64,000 bases of DNA from positions 234,031,477 to 234,095,476 of the forward strand of contig OX352773.1 in assembly GCA_947095535.1 (NCBI GenBank). Direction: 5' to 3'. The notes below the pieces were generated by a model. That model had not been told where the DNA came from. It ran no database searches and saw only the letters and a list, made by a program, of their open reading frames with translations. The position numbers were made by a program, and so were the translations under genes. Source of the DNA: Poecilobothrus nobilitatus. Taxonomy: Eukaryota; Arthropoda; Insecta; Diptera; Dolichopodidae. This document shows, in pieces, positions 34,040 through 46,320 of the stretch; the first letter of the stretch is position 1, and every line of letters starts with the position of its first letter.

Positions 34040-35650
34040 AAACGAGGAAGAATACAGTTGCCTTTGTCAACTCTTAGATACCCGTACGAACCGTTAGTAT
34101 GTTCACAGTCTGTCACTTTGCTTACAATATTATTTTTTTAATATTTTAGTATTTTAAAATAATTTGGGTGAATTTTATAATTTCTAGAACTATGGGTTGT
34201 ACATATATTCAAACTATATGTTTATATGTACATTCTTCGAAAGCAGATTCTAACCTTTCACATAACGATTATCAATCCAAAACTTTTTCAAATATTCTAT
34301 AGTACCATTTAATACTAAGAGGTAAATGTATATTAAATTTACTTAGTACAAAATAGTAAATATAATTTTAAATATTATATTATATTATATTTAAATATTC
34401 CATTGACAGAATAATAAGTACAATAAAATACATATATGTATGTAAATACGGCGTTATATAATATACATCTATACTCTTATCATTCATTCACTAGTGACAT
34501 ATACGATATGTAAATAAACATGATATTATATAAGTATGTATGTATATCAATATCATATAAATAAAAATTCTTCAAGCAACCGTTATTTTGTTTATTTATT
34601 TGCATTTTTATGTACTACGCATTATATCCTCAACAATTTCAAATTATCGAATAAAACAAATGCAAAAAATTTGTTGAAGAAATTTGTTAGAAAATTTGAA
34701 AAAATCAAGTAACACTTTCGTCAATTATAAAGTAACCCTATATTATTAAAAAAAGTTGTTAACAGAAATAAGAGTTTGATGTTGAAGCTTTAATTTTTGT
34801 GTATTACTTTAAAAAAATGCTAACAGGTGTTCAAGTTACAGGTCTTTAAAAATAGGAAATTTTCAGTTTTTGACTCCTTACAGCTCCTAAACGGGGGGTG
34901 ATACAAAAAAAATTTCTGCAATGACTCACACTTATTTTCAAAGATCTAACTTCTGTCAAAATTTCAAGTTTCCAACTTAAACCGTTTAGGAGATAGAAGG
35001 GTTAAAGGATTTTGCAAAATTTTAGTTTCACATAACGGTAAATTAAGACACCGTATGCCACAAATATATATTTATTGTATATATACTTTTAAAGCTAATA
35101 AAAGTAGTAATCGTTTGGCGTTTTCAAAATGAAGATATACTTTATACAACTAGTGCTATAACAATTTAAATATAGAGCTTTTTTGAACCTTTGGGGAGCT
35201 GTAGCTCCGTAACGCCACTCCGTAACGCCACCAGCTGTAGCTCCGTAACGCCACCCGGCTACAAAAAAAAGTTATTAAAAATAAAATTAATATTTTTGTG
35301 AGATCTATCAGCGGTTAAAATTTCATAGCTCTATTGCAAAAAAAAATGTGGGGATCTAAAAGTTAGGTGTTCGAGAGCTACCCTAAGGCTTGGTCCAAAC
35401 TCAACCAAAAAAAATAGGGAACCTACAAATTACTCCCAAAATATTTTGTGTAAATTTCAAGATTCTAGTTTTCTTAGTTTTTGAGTTAGCGTGCTGACGG
35501 ACAGACGGCCGGACATGGCTCAAAAGTCTTAGAATTTTTTTCTGATCCGATCCATACCTTTGAAGGTATATCTAGCTCGCTTATTTCGAGGTGTTACAAA
35601 CGGAGGAGTAATTTTATTATACCCGATCCTATCGTACGGGTATAATAATA
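34040..35650 (+). mobile_element. Composite family F/D element, 1.57 kb between perfect 12-bp inverted ends
   Basis: AACGAGGAAGAATACAGTTG at 34041 matches the start of family F copy 1. ATACCCGTACGA at 34078-34089 and TCGTACGGGTAT at 35632-35643 are exact reverse complements and correspond to the inner ends of F. The right part (35390-35640) has the F tail: GTGCTGACGGACAGACGGCC, then TCTGATCCGATCCATACCTT and ATATCTAGCTCGC. The middle (34750-35270) instead resembles family D on its minus strand, with TTCACATAACGGTAAATTAA at 35027 and CTCCTAAACGGGGGGTGATA near 34884. It is either an F member with a D-type interior or a recombinant. No coding frame is present. Confidence 0.7.
35205..35256. repeat. 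Triplicated CTCCGTAACGCCAC
   Basis: CTCCGTAACGCCAC occurs at 35205, again directly after at about 35218, and once more at about 35241, where it is preceded by GCTGTAG as in the first. The unit is unusually GC-rich for the window. This is a local tandem amplification inside the composite element. Confidence 0.8.
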
Positions 35651-35806
35651 GTTCAAATTTTATATTAAATTTTCTGCATTTCTAAATTTTCGTAATTGAA
35701 CTTAAGTAAAGATATATCCACATCCGATTTTAATTATGTTTTTTATTTATTTATTTTTTTTCATTTCTCTAAACAACTGACAGCTCATATAGAGTGTATA
35801 CAGTTC
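35651..35806. other. Short non-coding spacer
   Basis: A+T-rich; nothing recognised. Confidence 0.4.
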
Positions 35807-36185
35807 TAATGCTGCCCATACACGGCGGACTAGGTTGAAAACTTGGTACGCGGACTTGATAAGTTGTATCGTGTATGGACAAGTTGTAAAACCATTTTGA
35901 TGGTATGTATATATTTGTTGAATATGAAAAAATTTTGATTTTTGTGGGCGGAGTCTTTGGTTTGTAGTTGATTTGTATCGTGTATGGGCAAGTTGTATAA
36001 CTTAAATGTCATTTTAAAATTGAGATTTTTTGATTTGAGAAAATAATAAAAATATAAAATACATATTTACAATGGTTGGATGATAGGTTGGATAAGTGTG
36101 TGGTATGGTTCTAAAGTTGGATAAGTGTGTGGTATGGTCCGCGTACCAAGTTTACAACCTAGCCCGCCGTGTATGGGCAGCATAA
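35807..36185. mobile_element. Harbinger-like MITE with TAA target duplication
   Basis: The 46-bp terminal inverted repeats at 35810-35855 (TGCTGCCCATACACGGCGG…) and 36137-36182 (…CCGCCGTGTATGGGCAGCA) differ at two positions. They are flanked by TAA on both sides (35807-35809 and 36183-36185), the 3-bp TWA duplication typical of PIF/Harbinger elements. Internally, ATCGTGTATGGACAAGTTGT (about 35868) and ATCGTGTATGGGCAAGTTGT (about 35977) repeat directly, and GTTGGATAAGTGTGTGGTAT occurs at 36087 and 36116. Such subterminal repeats are candidate transposase-binding sites. It encodes nothing (the 35830-36012 minus frame is a shadow). The near-identical arms suggest it is the youngest element here. 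Confidence 0.9.
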
Positions 36186-36723
36186 TGTTTCTTCGAAAAA
36201 ACAAAAACAAAAAATTATAAAAACAAAATTTTAACATATATTATTAACAGATACAGTAACAGATATGTCAACAAAATATACTCAAAAGATACTCAATATA
36301 CATACTTCAAAAGTAAAAATTGATCAACAGTTAATTCAACAAGTAAATAAATAAATACTTATTTAAATTGTAATTCCCTAAAATTTCTCTAAACAAGTGA
36401 TTGTTAATTTGTTATTTATTTTTATATATTTTATGTTATTTAATATTTATTTTTTGTTTCGGATAAAGCCAATTAAATGAAATTCAAAGATTTTTTTAGT
36501 TATTGCTTGAAAAAATAAACAATTATTTACATAATCTTGCAGTTGAATTGTAAATATAATGTATATACTTATAAAACTGTTAGTTTTCATTAAAATAGCA
36601 AAAATTTTTGGTATTCATCAGTTGCACTGCATTGTCAAACTGACGATTTAACTGATAATGTATACCCTACTACGATTCATAACTTAATAAATCGAACAAT
36701 TCTTCATGTACATACATATATAC

Positions 36724-36755
<32 letters not shown>

Positions 36756-36829
36756 TATATGTATGTATATTACACACTAATATATTATAGGTATTATAAA
36801 TATACAATTTTTTTCTGGCTCCTATGAGG
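36186..36829. other. AT-rich non-coding stretch with TA/TACA microsatellite
   Basis: Contains CATACATATATACATACATA followed by a TA run and TATGTATGTATA, about 36711-36772, which is partly palindromic. No coding frame. Confidence 0.55.
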
Positions 36830-37105
36830 TGCATAGATCATTATTTTCACTAAGCCGTTATTATTCGGGATGTGTAGCTATTGTATATACAAGATTATAA
36901 AACAGAAATATTATATTTGAGCGCCATCTATTATCTTATACAAGAATTATTTATTTTATTTGTTTTTTTTTTATATTACGATATTAATAAATTATTACGA
37001 TTCAAAATATATATATATTGGATAATATGACCTCATCAGAGTTTGCATCCGAGATCTTTTAATTGTAAAGCCGGCGCCTTAACACGCCATTAGTCAGATA
37101 AAATA
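36830..37105 (-). mobile_element. tRNA-headed SINE, family C, copy 2
   Basis: Minus strand: the head at about 37105-37030 reads ATCTGACTAATGGCGTGTTAAG (A box), GGCGCCGGCTTTACAATTAA and a B-box-like CTCGGATGCAAACTCTG. The body toward 36830 has AAGATAATAGATGGCGCTC and the CCGAATAATAACGGCTTAGT block. It shares both with copies at 0.9 and 39.3 kb. Confidence 0.65.
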
Positions 37106-37319
37106 AATTAAATTGTATATATATGCATACTATAAATTATAATATAAATAAAAAATAAGCACATAATATTTGAATTTTTTAAATAAACAATATAAATTCT
37201 GCAAAAAAAAATTAAATAATTATTATTATAAGTATATATTATTACAGTTTATTTTGTTGAAGCTAACCGCAAACTTGGCATGGTTCTTAAATAATAATAA
37301 TATTATATAATTTTTTTTT
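37106..37319. other. Short AT-rich spacer
   Basis: Nothing recognised. Confidence 0.4.
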
Positions 37320-37360
37320 TAGTATATGTATGTATGTATGTCTGTATGTATATTTAAAAA
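37320..37360. repeat. TATG microsatellite
   Basis: TATATGTATGTATGTATGTC followed by TGTATGTATAT. This is simple sequence of a type common in fly genomes. Confidence 0.8.
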
Positions 37361-37386
37361 CTCATTAATCATTAAAACTGATCATA

Positions 37387-37455
37387 TTTGATTGATTTAT
37401 TTTTGTTTGATTGATTGATTGATTATTTTTGTGAAAATAAAATAAATCAATCAAA
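37387..37455. repeat. 17-bp perfect-stem hairpin with GATT repeats
   Basis: The left arm TTTGATTGATTTATTTT (37387-37403) and right arm AAAATAAATCAATCAAA (37439-37455) are exact reverse complements. The loop of about 35 bases contains further TTGATTGATTGATT. It probably arose from an inverted duplication of the GATT microsatellite. Confidence 0.85.
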
Positions 37456-39234
37456 CAACATAAATTCTATTTATTATGTATGTATGTACGTATTATATTA
37501 AAGACACTGTTAGGTTTAAAGACTCTGTTATATTTTACATTGTACGCATCACATTATTAAATATTTTATAATTTAATCTGTATATATCTACTATTTATAA
37601 CACACTATATTTTATTACAAAATGTGTACCTATGTCCTATAATAATAAATAAAATCGTTAAAAATATTTCAAATTACATATTATATTTATTTAAGTTTAA
37701 ATAAAAATAGAATTGAATAAATATATCTAAATTGATTACATATAAAAAAAAAAAAAAATTATATATTTTAAAATTAAAATTCTCATATTTAAATGATGAT
37801 CAACGCAATCAGAAATGATATTTACAAATAGAAGAAAATGAGTCAGTAAGTAAACATTTTTATAATATCATTTTATAAAATTTAATATTCAAAAATCGGA
37901 AATATAATTTACAATAAAATTAAAACAAAAAATAACAAAAAAAAAAAAAATTAAGTAGCATTCTTATTCACGCCAAAGTTATTAAATAATTAACATACCT
38001 ACATACATACATAGGTATATTAAACAAAAATACGATTATTCTAAAAATATTCCAAACTCTGATTATATATGCTTTATACCAGATGTTAATTGTAATATTT
38101 TGCATTTTAAGAGTAATAAAAATTTTACTTATTTACATACATACGTATACACTTTACCTATACATTAAAAAAAGATGATTTTCACCTGGTAAAATATTTC
38201 AAAAAAAATTTTTTTTTTTTTGTAGTTTCTACTCACATTTGTGATTATTTTAAAATCATCATACATAATTTTTCTTCATAATTTTTTTTATAGTGAAAAC
38301 GTTTCATGTAGTGTAAGTTTTCATATTTTATGTATCTTTTTATTTTGTATATGCTTTTTTTGTTTATTTTTTTTTATGAGATAAATTTAGAAAACAATTA
38401 TTACTACATATTATTATATTATGTTTGTCTAAATATTTAGATATCTTTTTTGAAAATATTTTATAACATCATTACGCAACTCGCGCATTATAATATCATG
38501 ATTTTGCTACAAAATAGAAGAAAAAAGATAAAAAAAAAAAGAAAAAAGCTGCTGAATACAATAAATATTATATTTTTTTTTTTCAAATATTATTGTTTAT
38601 ATATATAAGACTTCTTATTTGATTTTTGGGCATTGACCTTCACATTTTACCCTTGAGTATATATACCGAACATATTTTAAATGTAGGTGGTAAAAAATCA
38701 TGAAAAGAAAGCAAAAAAAAAAAAAAAAAATAGGTACATAAAATTGAATTTAGTTTCATTTCTTTTAATTTTCTTCTATTTAATTAAAAAGAAAAACCCA
38801 AAAAAAAAAAAAAATAAACAGAAAAAGTGATCTTAAACAGAATTTACTTTTAAAAAAAAATATATTCAAATATTTTCAATTTTCATATGTGATGGCCTAT
38901 TTGATAAATTTATGTGAACGTACTATTTTTTGAACTATATAATTGCCCATTACATTACAATACGATGTAACATACATATATAGAAAATACAAAAGATTCA
39001 ACTTTATATATTATATATTTATATATTTACATGCTTAGAATTTAGTTAATTAGTGTATAAAACACCTTAACAAATTAAAAAAAAAAATTATTTAATATAA
39101 AATTTTGTATTTTGCACTCTTTTATTGTAATAATTATGGATCTGTAGATAGTTGGTTTTTTCCTTGCACTTCTAAAAGGAACATAGTGTATCCACTTTAG
39201 AGCATTTATTATTCATATTTGACTAAGTTTTAGT
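37456..39234. other. AT-rich non-coding stretch, no gene seen
   Basis: Homopolymer A and T runs (for example 38713-38730) and TACATACATA microsatellite bits near 38000 and 38140. No open frame of note. Confidence 0.55.
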
Positions 39235-39560
39235 TTCTGGAAACATTAATTTCACTAAGTCGTTGATTACTCGGCTGTAGCTACTGTACAAGACTATGAG
39301 ACGTTTTTTTTTACGCCATCTATTATCTTCAATTAATTATAGTTTGTTATTATTGTATTATACATACATATATATCTATTACAATATGATATTAATTATA
39401 ATTTATAAGACATAGATACTTATTTTTAATTTAATTATATTATACTAATTATATATTATAATAAAAATCTATATTATTTTTAATGAATCTGTATGAACCA
39501 GCCGGGATTTGAACTCGAAACCTTTCGTATGACATCATTGGCTGGATCATCAAATATAAC
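39235..39560 (-). mobile_element. tRNA-headed SINE, family C, copy 3
   Basis: Minus-strand head at about 39557-39490: GATGATCCAGCCAATGATGTC, then a B box GAGTTCAAATCCCGGCTGG. The body at about 39330-39240 reads AAGATAATAGATGGCGTAAA and CAGCCGAGTAATCAACGACT, then TAGTGAAATTAATG. The long A+T-rich middle is expanded relative to copy 1. The B box here is the best preserved of the family. Confidence 0.65.
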
Positions 39561-42180
39561 AATTCTAAATTATACATATTTATTTATTAATTTATTTACT
39601 TAAATTGTATAATACCTAATATAATTAATTAACATGTATATAGAAACTAGAACTGGCACTTGGACCTTCGTGTACTTATTTAAATGCTTATACTATATAT
39701 ACATAAAGGAGTTTTAATGTCAAATGTTTTTTGATCTGTGCAGGATTTGAAGCCGTAATTTTTTACGAAATTTCAGACATATGTATAACTATTAGATTAA
39801 AATGTTTCGTTTCTATAGTGACGGTTTTCTATTAAATCCTTCATTGTTTTGTTGTAGTCCGAATTATTAGAGCATATTAAATTAAACGCATATAAACGGA
39901 ATGAACATTTGAATGTATTAACATAATGAAAACCAAATTAAGAAAACAAATTTAAAGCTTAAATATATAGTAAATATATCACAATAAAGAATGAGAACAA
40001 AGCAATGTTAACAATTCTATTTTAAATAGTAATAATTAAAATTTAACAGAACAGATTTGAGATCTTTTTTATGGGAATTAAAAAATTGGTAGAGCAGAGA
40101 TTTACCTAGGCAGAGGATAGCAGCAGCAGAAGGAAAGAGTACTTTACATTATTTTCCAAAGTCAAGTCTTGGAACCCCAAAAGAGGAAAACTTGGTGTAG
40201 GAACATTGAGTGAAAATGCTCAACCAGTGAAAAATCATAAAAGCCCTCCTTAAAGGAATTCTTTTTTATTGAAAGATATCAAGCTCATCATAATAAAATA
40301 GTACACCAATAATATAATTCTATATGCCTCACTAGTCTAGCATGATAGTGCAAAAGCTCACAAGAGAAATCTATAAACAATTCAAAAGAAAAAATTAGGC
40401 CTTCTACAACAAAAAAAAACTTCAAAATCTGTCTAAAATATCTTTTATTGATGAAAAGATAACAGATTATTGAAAGATAAGATAACTAACAAAAAATTTT
40501 AAAGAAAAACTATGCATCTGTAATATAAATGTCACAGTTTAGGGATTAAGGTTTATTTTAGGATTAAGTATTTAACTTAAGGTAATTAAGTCTTATTAAA
40601 ATTCTTCTTTACATGATATTTTTGAATTGTCTCATTTTTCCTCAAAATTAAATTACAGCTGACGACCGAGTAGGGGAGCTTATTAAAACTACCATTACTT
40701 TAATATTAGTAAATAAAAAAATGGTAGAATAAAAAATATTATAATGATGCTGTTTCGTTTGTATATTAAGATTGCGCATAGATTCCTATGTTAATAACAG
40801 CTAGACGAGCAAATTATTATATCATTGATCAATTTTATTTTATATACGCAAGTATATGTAAAATTTTTTTTCACTTTATATATTTAAAATTTTAACTAGT
40901 TTATTCAAAAAGTAAAAGAAAAATTTAAATAATTTCTAACAAAAAAAAAAAACAAAAAAAAAAGAAAAATTTTTTTCGCAAATTAATTTAACATTCAGGT
41001 TGAAAATGTAAAAGAAAAAACAAAAAATATGTATATAAATTTGAGGACATTCATAAAAATTTTTAAATTTTATTCAAAAATAACAAAATATACAAATGTA
41101 CATATAACAATAATAATTAAAGAAAAAACAAAAACAAAATATACAAAATAAAACCACATAACACAAAACACAAACATATATCATTAAATTTTCAGAGATA
41201 GGTAGTTTTTAACATAAGAAAATCATAAAAATCAACCACCTTCAGGTTCTTCTAGGAATAAAATACATAAATTTTTTAAATTAAAATGAAAAAAAAATAA
41301 AAAACAAAATAAAAATATACAAAAAAAAAAAAACAAAAAAAATTATAAAAAGTTCTGTCAATTTTTTATTTTCTTACTAATATTTCAGAAATTTGTTGAG
41401 AAACATTTTGAAAAAAAAAAATTTAATATTGGATAAAAAAAATCATAGTACCTATAATTTTTTTTTATATATAGGTTTTTTTTTTTTAATATCTTTAAAA
41501 ATCAATTTTTTGCTGTGATAATATTTTATAAATTAGGAAAAAAAATATATTTATTTTATTACTTTAATAAATCCGGTAAAGTTTTAAGTAAGTTTTGTTA
41601 TATATATACATATTATGTTTATTATTATATTATTTTAAAATTGATTATATATAAGTATATACGTATATATGTTGCATATTATATTGTTATTATGTTAATG
41701 TGATTTTTTAAAATTTATATTTAAAAAGAAAATTCAATTAAAAATTGATTGATTGATTTTTTAATACCTATTAAAAATAATAAATTTATATAAATTTGTA
41801 TAATTAAATAAAAGTGTTTTTAATAAAAAAAAAATATACGTTATTAATTAAAAAAAAAAAAAAAAAAATCTGGATTTAAAATTACAAAAAAAAAAATGAA
41901 AAACAAATATGTTATATTTTATATAAGTAAAGTATTTACTAAAGTATTAAATAAAAACATGATTGGACATATTATAAATTAAATAATAATATAATGTATT
42001 TATATCTGTATGTATATAATATAACCACATAATATAACTTTTAAGTCGTTTATTTGTTTCGAATAAAATTCAATCTATATTTTCTTTATGATATGAAAAT
42101 TCTCACGGGTCACTCATATAGTAACTTTTCAACATTGTTAAAAGAAATTAATTGTATATAAAATTTTGATTATATATTAA
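39561..42180. other. AT-rich non-coding stretch, no gene seen
   Basis: A locally less biased patch at 40085-40260 (AGCAGAGATTTACCTAGGC, GATAGCAGCAGCAGAAGG) has no recognised domain in any frame; it might be an old element. The plus frame 41515-41703 is Tyr/Ile-rich low complexity. Confidence 0.5.
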
Positions 42181-42270
42181 AATCCTTATATTATTTTTAA
42201 TTCTTATATTACTTTTAATCCTTATATTATTTATAATCCTTATATTATTTAAAATCCTCAATTATTTATA
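42181..42270. repeat. 18-bp minisatellite, five units
   Basis: Units start at exactly 18-bp steps (42181, 42199, 42217, 42235, 42253). The consensus is AATCCTTATATTATTTTT, with one or two changes per unit and the last most diverged. Confidence 0.9.
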
Positions 42271-43860
42271 TAATAAAAATAGACAAAGAAACATAAGACT
42301 TTTCTTAAGTGTTATTAACATTATGACGTATATTCAAATATAGAAAGTATTAAAATGAGTACATACATAATTATGTATGAATGTATGTAGTTTAAATAAA
42401 TGTGACGTGTTATGATAGATGTGTTTTGCTGAAGTCTGTCGAAATGCTTCGATGAGCAAAAATTCCACATATGGTATGCTGAAATCAGAATTTTATTTAC
42501 AACTCCAAAACGTCATTTTTATTTCGAAAATTTTTTTTTTTGGTGTATGTTGTTATCAGTCGAAATCGATAATGGATGAAAATGAATGAAATTTTTATCG
42601 ACACAATTAATCATACGAAAACAAGAAGGAGGTGTTATTTAGTGCAAAATAATTTTTATTTTTTAATAGAAAAAAATGTAAAGATAAATTTAAAAATATT
42701 TTTTTTTTTTAAATTGGTGCATTCTTCAGCGTAATAAATAATATTTTGAGTAATTTTCTTTCCAAACGCAAATTCTTTGCAATTGCCGCTTCTTCATTTT
42801 CCAATTATTTTAAAGTCGCTCCAAAATTCATCATCAATTTATAAAAACTTTTTTCTTCATGTATACAGAATTTTTTCTTTATGTATACGGAACAAAACAC
42901 AAAAAAAAATACTATAGATACAAAAAATATTTTACGAAACATATGACTTTGACATCTGCAAAAAGTGTTTGGAACCGAATGAACTTCAGCATACCAATTT
43001 TTTCGAATACGGAACGAACTTTTTCATTCGAATTATTTTTTCATCGGACTTCATCATAACCATAAAAGTTAATTTGAAAAAAAAAAAAAATATGAAATAG
43101 TTATGCCAAAAAAAAAAACAAATTTAATTTTATTACATATATTATGTACTTCTTTATATAATTTTAATATACATATAACATACTTATTTTATATAAAATT
43201 ATCAATATACCTATCATGAGAACTCATGTTATACTTAATTATTTATTTAAAAGAAAAAAAAACATCTAATTAAATAAATTCTAAAAATTAAAAAAAAAAT
43301 TTGTATACATCATATTAAGAACTTTAAATTAAATTTAAAAAAATACTAGAGAATATTTCGGTCTAATATTTTTTTTTTTTTAAGAATACAATATATTATA
43401 ATTGTTTTTTGTTTTTTTTTAAATTTACAAATGAAAAAATTTTAAGTGAAAAAAAAAATAAGAATAAGAATTTTTGCAATGACCTAAAATTTAGAATTGT
43501 TCTACTTTACTTTATTTTTTCTTTTTAATACATATTTTAAATATACACACAGGTTATAAATACATAATACATGCCAATTTATTTTTATTAACAATATTTA
43601 ATTTAAAAAAAAAACAAAATATTTTTTTTTTGACTAAAATAAAAAATAAAAACTTATATTCAATTGTAATTTATTAATTTTTTTATAGAATTTTTTATTT
43701 AAATTCTATTTCTTTTATTTTTCTATTGTAATGTCATCGATTATTTTATTTTTGAAATGATCGTTTTGTGATCGTTAACATGATATTTTTTTTTTAAGTA
43801 AAGTTATAAAGTTTTTATAGTATTAAAAGTTATTGTACTAGGTATGTATTTACAAATTAA
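42271..43860. other. AT-rich non-coding stretch, no gene seen
   Basis: The plus frame 42859-43059 has slightly mixed composition but no domain, no second copy and A-rich flanks, so it is not called. Homopolymer runs are frequent from 43080 on. Confidence 0.5.
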
Positions 43861-44066
43861 CCTGGTAAAAATCCTACCGGCCTGGATTTGGTAAAAATCC
43901 TTCCTTGTTTAGGTGTACTTGCTGTTGTCTAGTATTACATTTAAATTATATTATTTATTTTGTTTACATTATTTTATAATATTTTATTTATAACATATTA
44001 ATCTAAATGGGGTTTGAACTCGGAAAATGTCCTTGAAAAATGTCCTTACAATTTACAGATTTAACT
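43861..44066 (-). mobile_element. Possible decayed SINE
   Basis: TGGTAAAAATCCT occurs at 43863 and 43889 within a GC-richer patch. At about 44008-44022, GGGGTTTGAACTCGG reads on the minus strand as a B-box-like GAGTTCAAACCCC. No A box was found and the body matches no other copy, so confidence is low. Confidence 0.3.
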
Positions 44067-45841
44067 TTTATATATATATGTACCTATTGTTACAGTTATC
44101 ATAGTAAAATTACAGTTCTCCAAAAAGTTCAACATTAACTATACTGAAGATTTTCGTAGTGTTGAATGAATAAAACGCTTCATTATTTACTTTTAGAAAT
44201 TTTTTTATGTATATATATGTATGTATATATGTATATATAAAATGTGTATATGTATATAATATGTATGTATATATGTATAATGAAAAAATTAATTTTGTGT
44301 TTATATATTTAAAATTAATAATTTGTAAACACCGTTAAACTTTCTGACATTGATCTGAGAAGCTTTTACAGTTTTTTTGCCCCCAGTAGTAGTATCATCA
44401 CAGCATAAGCATCGTAGGTAATAGGTACTATTATGTTTTGAATATACATTATGGAACTAGACTCTAGTGATTACTAAGATGTATTAGCTCAGCTTTAATC
44501 AAAAAAAACAAAAACATCGCGTTTCTAAATGTGTTTTTGTTTAAGAATGCCACCAGTTTAGAATATTTACTATAAAAATTTCTTAAACCTGTTATTATAT
44601 TATTGGATCGTAATCAATTTAATCTTTAAATATATTTTAAATATAACATTTGAAAGACCAATAATTTAATAGAAAAAATACTTAAGTAATTTTAGCTGAC
44701 ACCAATAAAATAAAGTAAAAAATTATAATTCCTTAACATGATGCATTTCTTAAAGGATTATCTGTCATCTAAAGGGTTGGCTTATATTTGACAAATGAAA
44801 AGTGACTATAGCTTGTTTCTTCTTAATCTGATTATACGATATTATAATACTTATACCATAAAATATTTATTTAATATGTAGGTAATAAAAATAATTTGTT
44901 TTTTTAGTTTTTGTTTTTTTTTTATTTTAAATCTGATATTTTTCATTTTCATTAAAAGACAATAAAAGTTAGATAATTTTTTTAAAATTAAAATGAAGAA
45001 AAGTAAAACTTTTGATTTAATTATATACTCATATAAATTATGATTTTATTTAATATAAATAAATATTATTTGGAAATCAATTATTAAAAATATACAATCA
45101 TCAAATATTCTAAATTAATACTTTTAATTTTTTTTCTAATATGACGTTTTAGAAAAGTTCAAAGTACTTCTACATCAACTATAGATAATATAGTTAAGAA
45201 TAACTCTGCAAAAAATAACTTTTTATAAAAAATAAAAATGCCTAGAATCTCATTGTTTTAAACTTTTATTTGTATTTTTATAGAAGGAAAAGTTTTGATT
45301 ACTTTTTGATTTTTCTTAAATGAATAGCAGTCTTTACACTTTTTTCTAAAGAAATTTTAAACTCTCATCAAAACAATTTTTAAAAGAAAGAACAAAATAT
45401 CTGAAAATATTTTTTGAACATCAGTGAAGTGAATTCAGTTAGTAGACAAAAATCATTATTTTTTTGTTTTATTATTTATCTGTCTGATGGTTTCCTTAAG
45501 GAAAAAGTTCTTATTTTTCCTTAAGGGTTTTTTTTTTTTTAAACACAGGATACAAAGAAGTTTTAAGACAATAAGGAAATGAAATTTGTACAAAAACAAA
45601 AAAATAAATTCAACTACTTCTTATGATATAGTCAGTAGTTGAATACTGCAACAGTTGAAGTTATTGCAACACAACTTCTATTTAAAATATAACAATTAAT
45701 TGTAAGATGTGAAAGAAATGATTGTCAAATAATGAATTTATTTACTTTTTGTTTTAATAAATGCCAAAATAAGTATAATCATTTTTTGAAAAAATGTATG
45801 GATAATTATTACTCTTAAATGTGTAAATCATATATATAAGG
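44067..45841. other. AT-rich non-coding stretch with TATG/TA microsatellite
   Basis: TATGTATATATATGTATGTA-type simple sequence spans about 44205-44280. The rest is A+T-rich with no coding frame. Confidence 0.55.
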
Positions 45842-46076
45842 GCTTCCACAAAACCGCGCCATCTAATTCTGTTTCGGTCTATTCATTTGATTTCTACCCG
45901 TGTTTTCCCTTTCTTGTTTCAATTTCTTTTTCAATTATTCTTCTCCAAGTGTTTCTGGGTTTGCCTTCTTTTCTGCTTCCCTGGGGGTTCTAATCTAATG
46001 CTTGTTTAGCAACGGAGTCTCTTCTCATTATGTGTTCTATCCATCTGTATTTCTTTTTCTTATCTGTATGCGAAAA
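45842..46076 (-). pseudogene. RTE-type non-LTR retrotransposon, C-terminal end of reverse transcriptase ORF (dead)
   Basis: On the minus strand from about 46074 the translation reads HTDKKKKYRWIEHIMRR…, then AKQALD, a stop, and NPQGSRKEGKPRNTWRR, followed by a Glu/Lys-rich run. After a +1 frameshift it continues NRIRWRGFVEAL. The order [R/K]-WIGHI(L/M)RR … ALxWNPQGxRxxGxPxxTWRR … RxRWRxxVxAL is that of the tail of RTE-clade retrotransposon polyproteins downstream of the RT domain. In the live protein this follows RNA-directed DNA synthesis at the target. Here a stop replaces the expected Trp, a second stop and a frameshift follow, and no RT or endonuclease domain precedes it, so it is a 5'-truncated dead insertion. 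It lies about 245 bp from the D copy. Confidence 0.8.
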
Positions 46077-46320
46077 TATTGTGCTCTTGTTGTGTTACAC
46101 ATAACACAGATAGTCTATTAAATAAAGCCGGTAATTTCATAATTAATAAAATTAAATAATTATATAAGCATTTATGTCTAATTATTAATGTAAAAGTATG
46201 TACCAATGTGCATTAAATAAATTTAAATTTAAATAAGGTATTAAAAAATTAAAAAAAAATTAAAAAAAAATCTTTTATTTTTTAAAAAGAAAGAGTACAA
46301 GTTTTTCCTCTTTTAAACAA
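46077..46320. other. Short AT-rich spacer
   Basis: Nothing recognised upstream of the retrotransposon tail that extends the coding similarity. Confidence 0.4.

Noticed and set aside
42181..42270. CRISPR-like regular array
   Set aside because: 18-bp units are contiguous without spacers, so this is a minisatellite.
42859..43059. 66-codon plus-strand open frame with mixed composition
   Set aside because: No domain, no second copy and no start or splice context. It lies between A/T homopolymer tracts.
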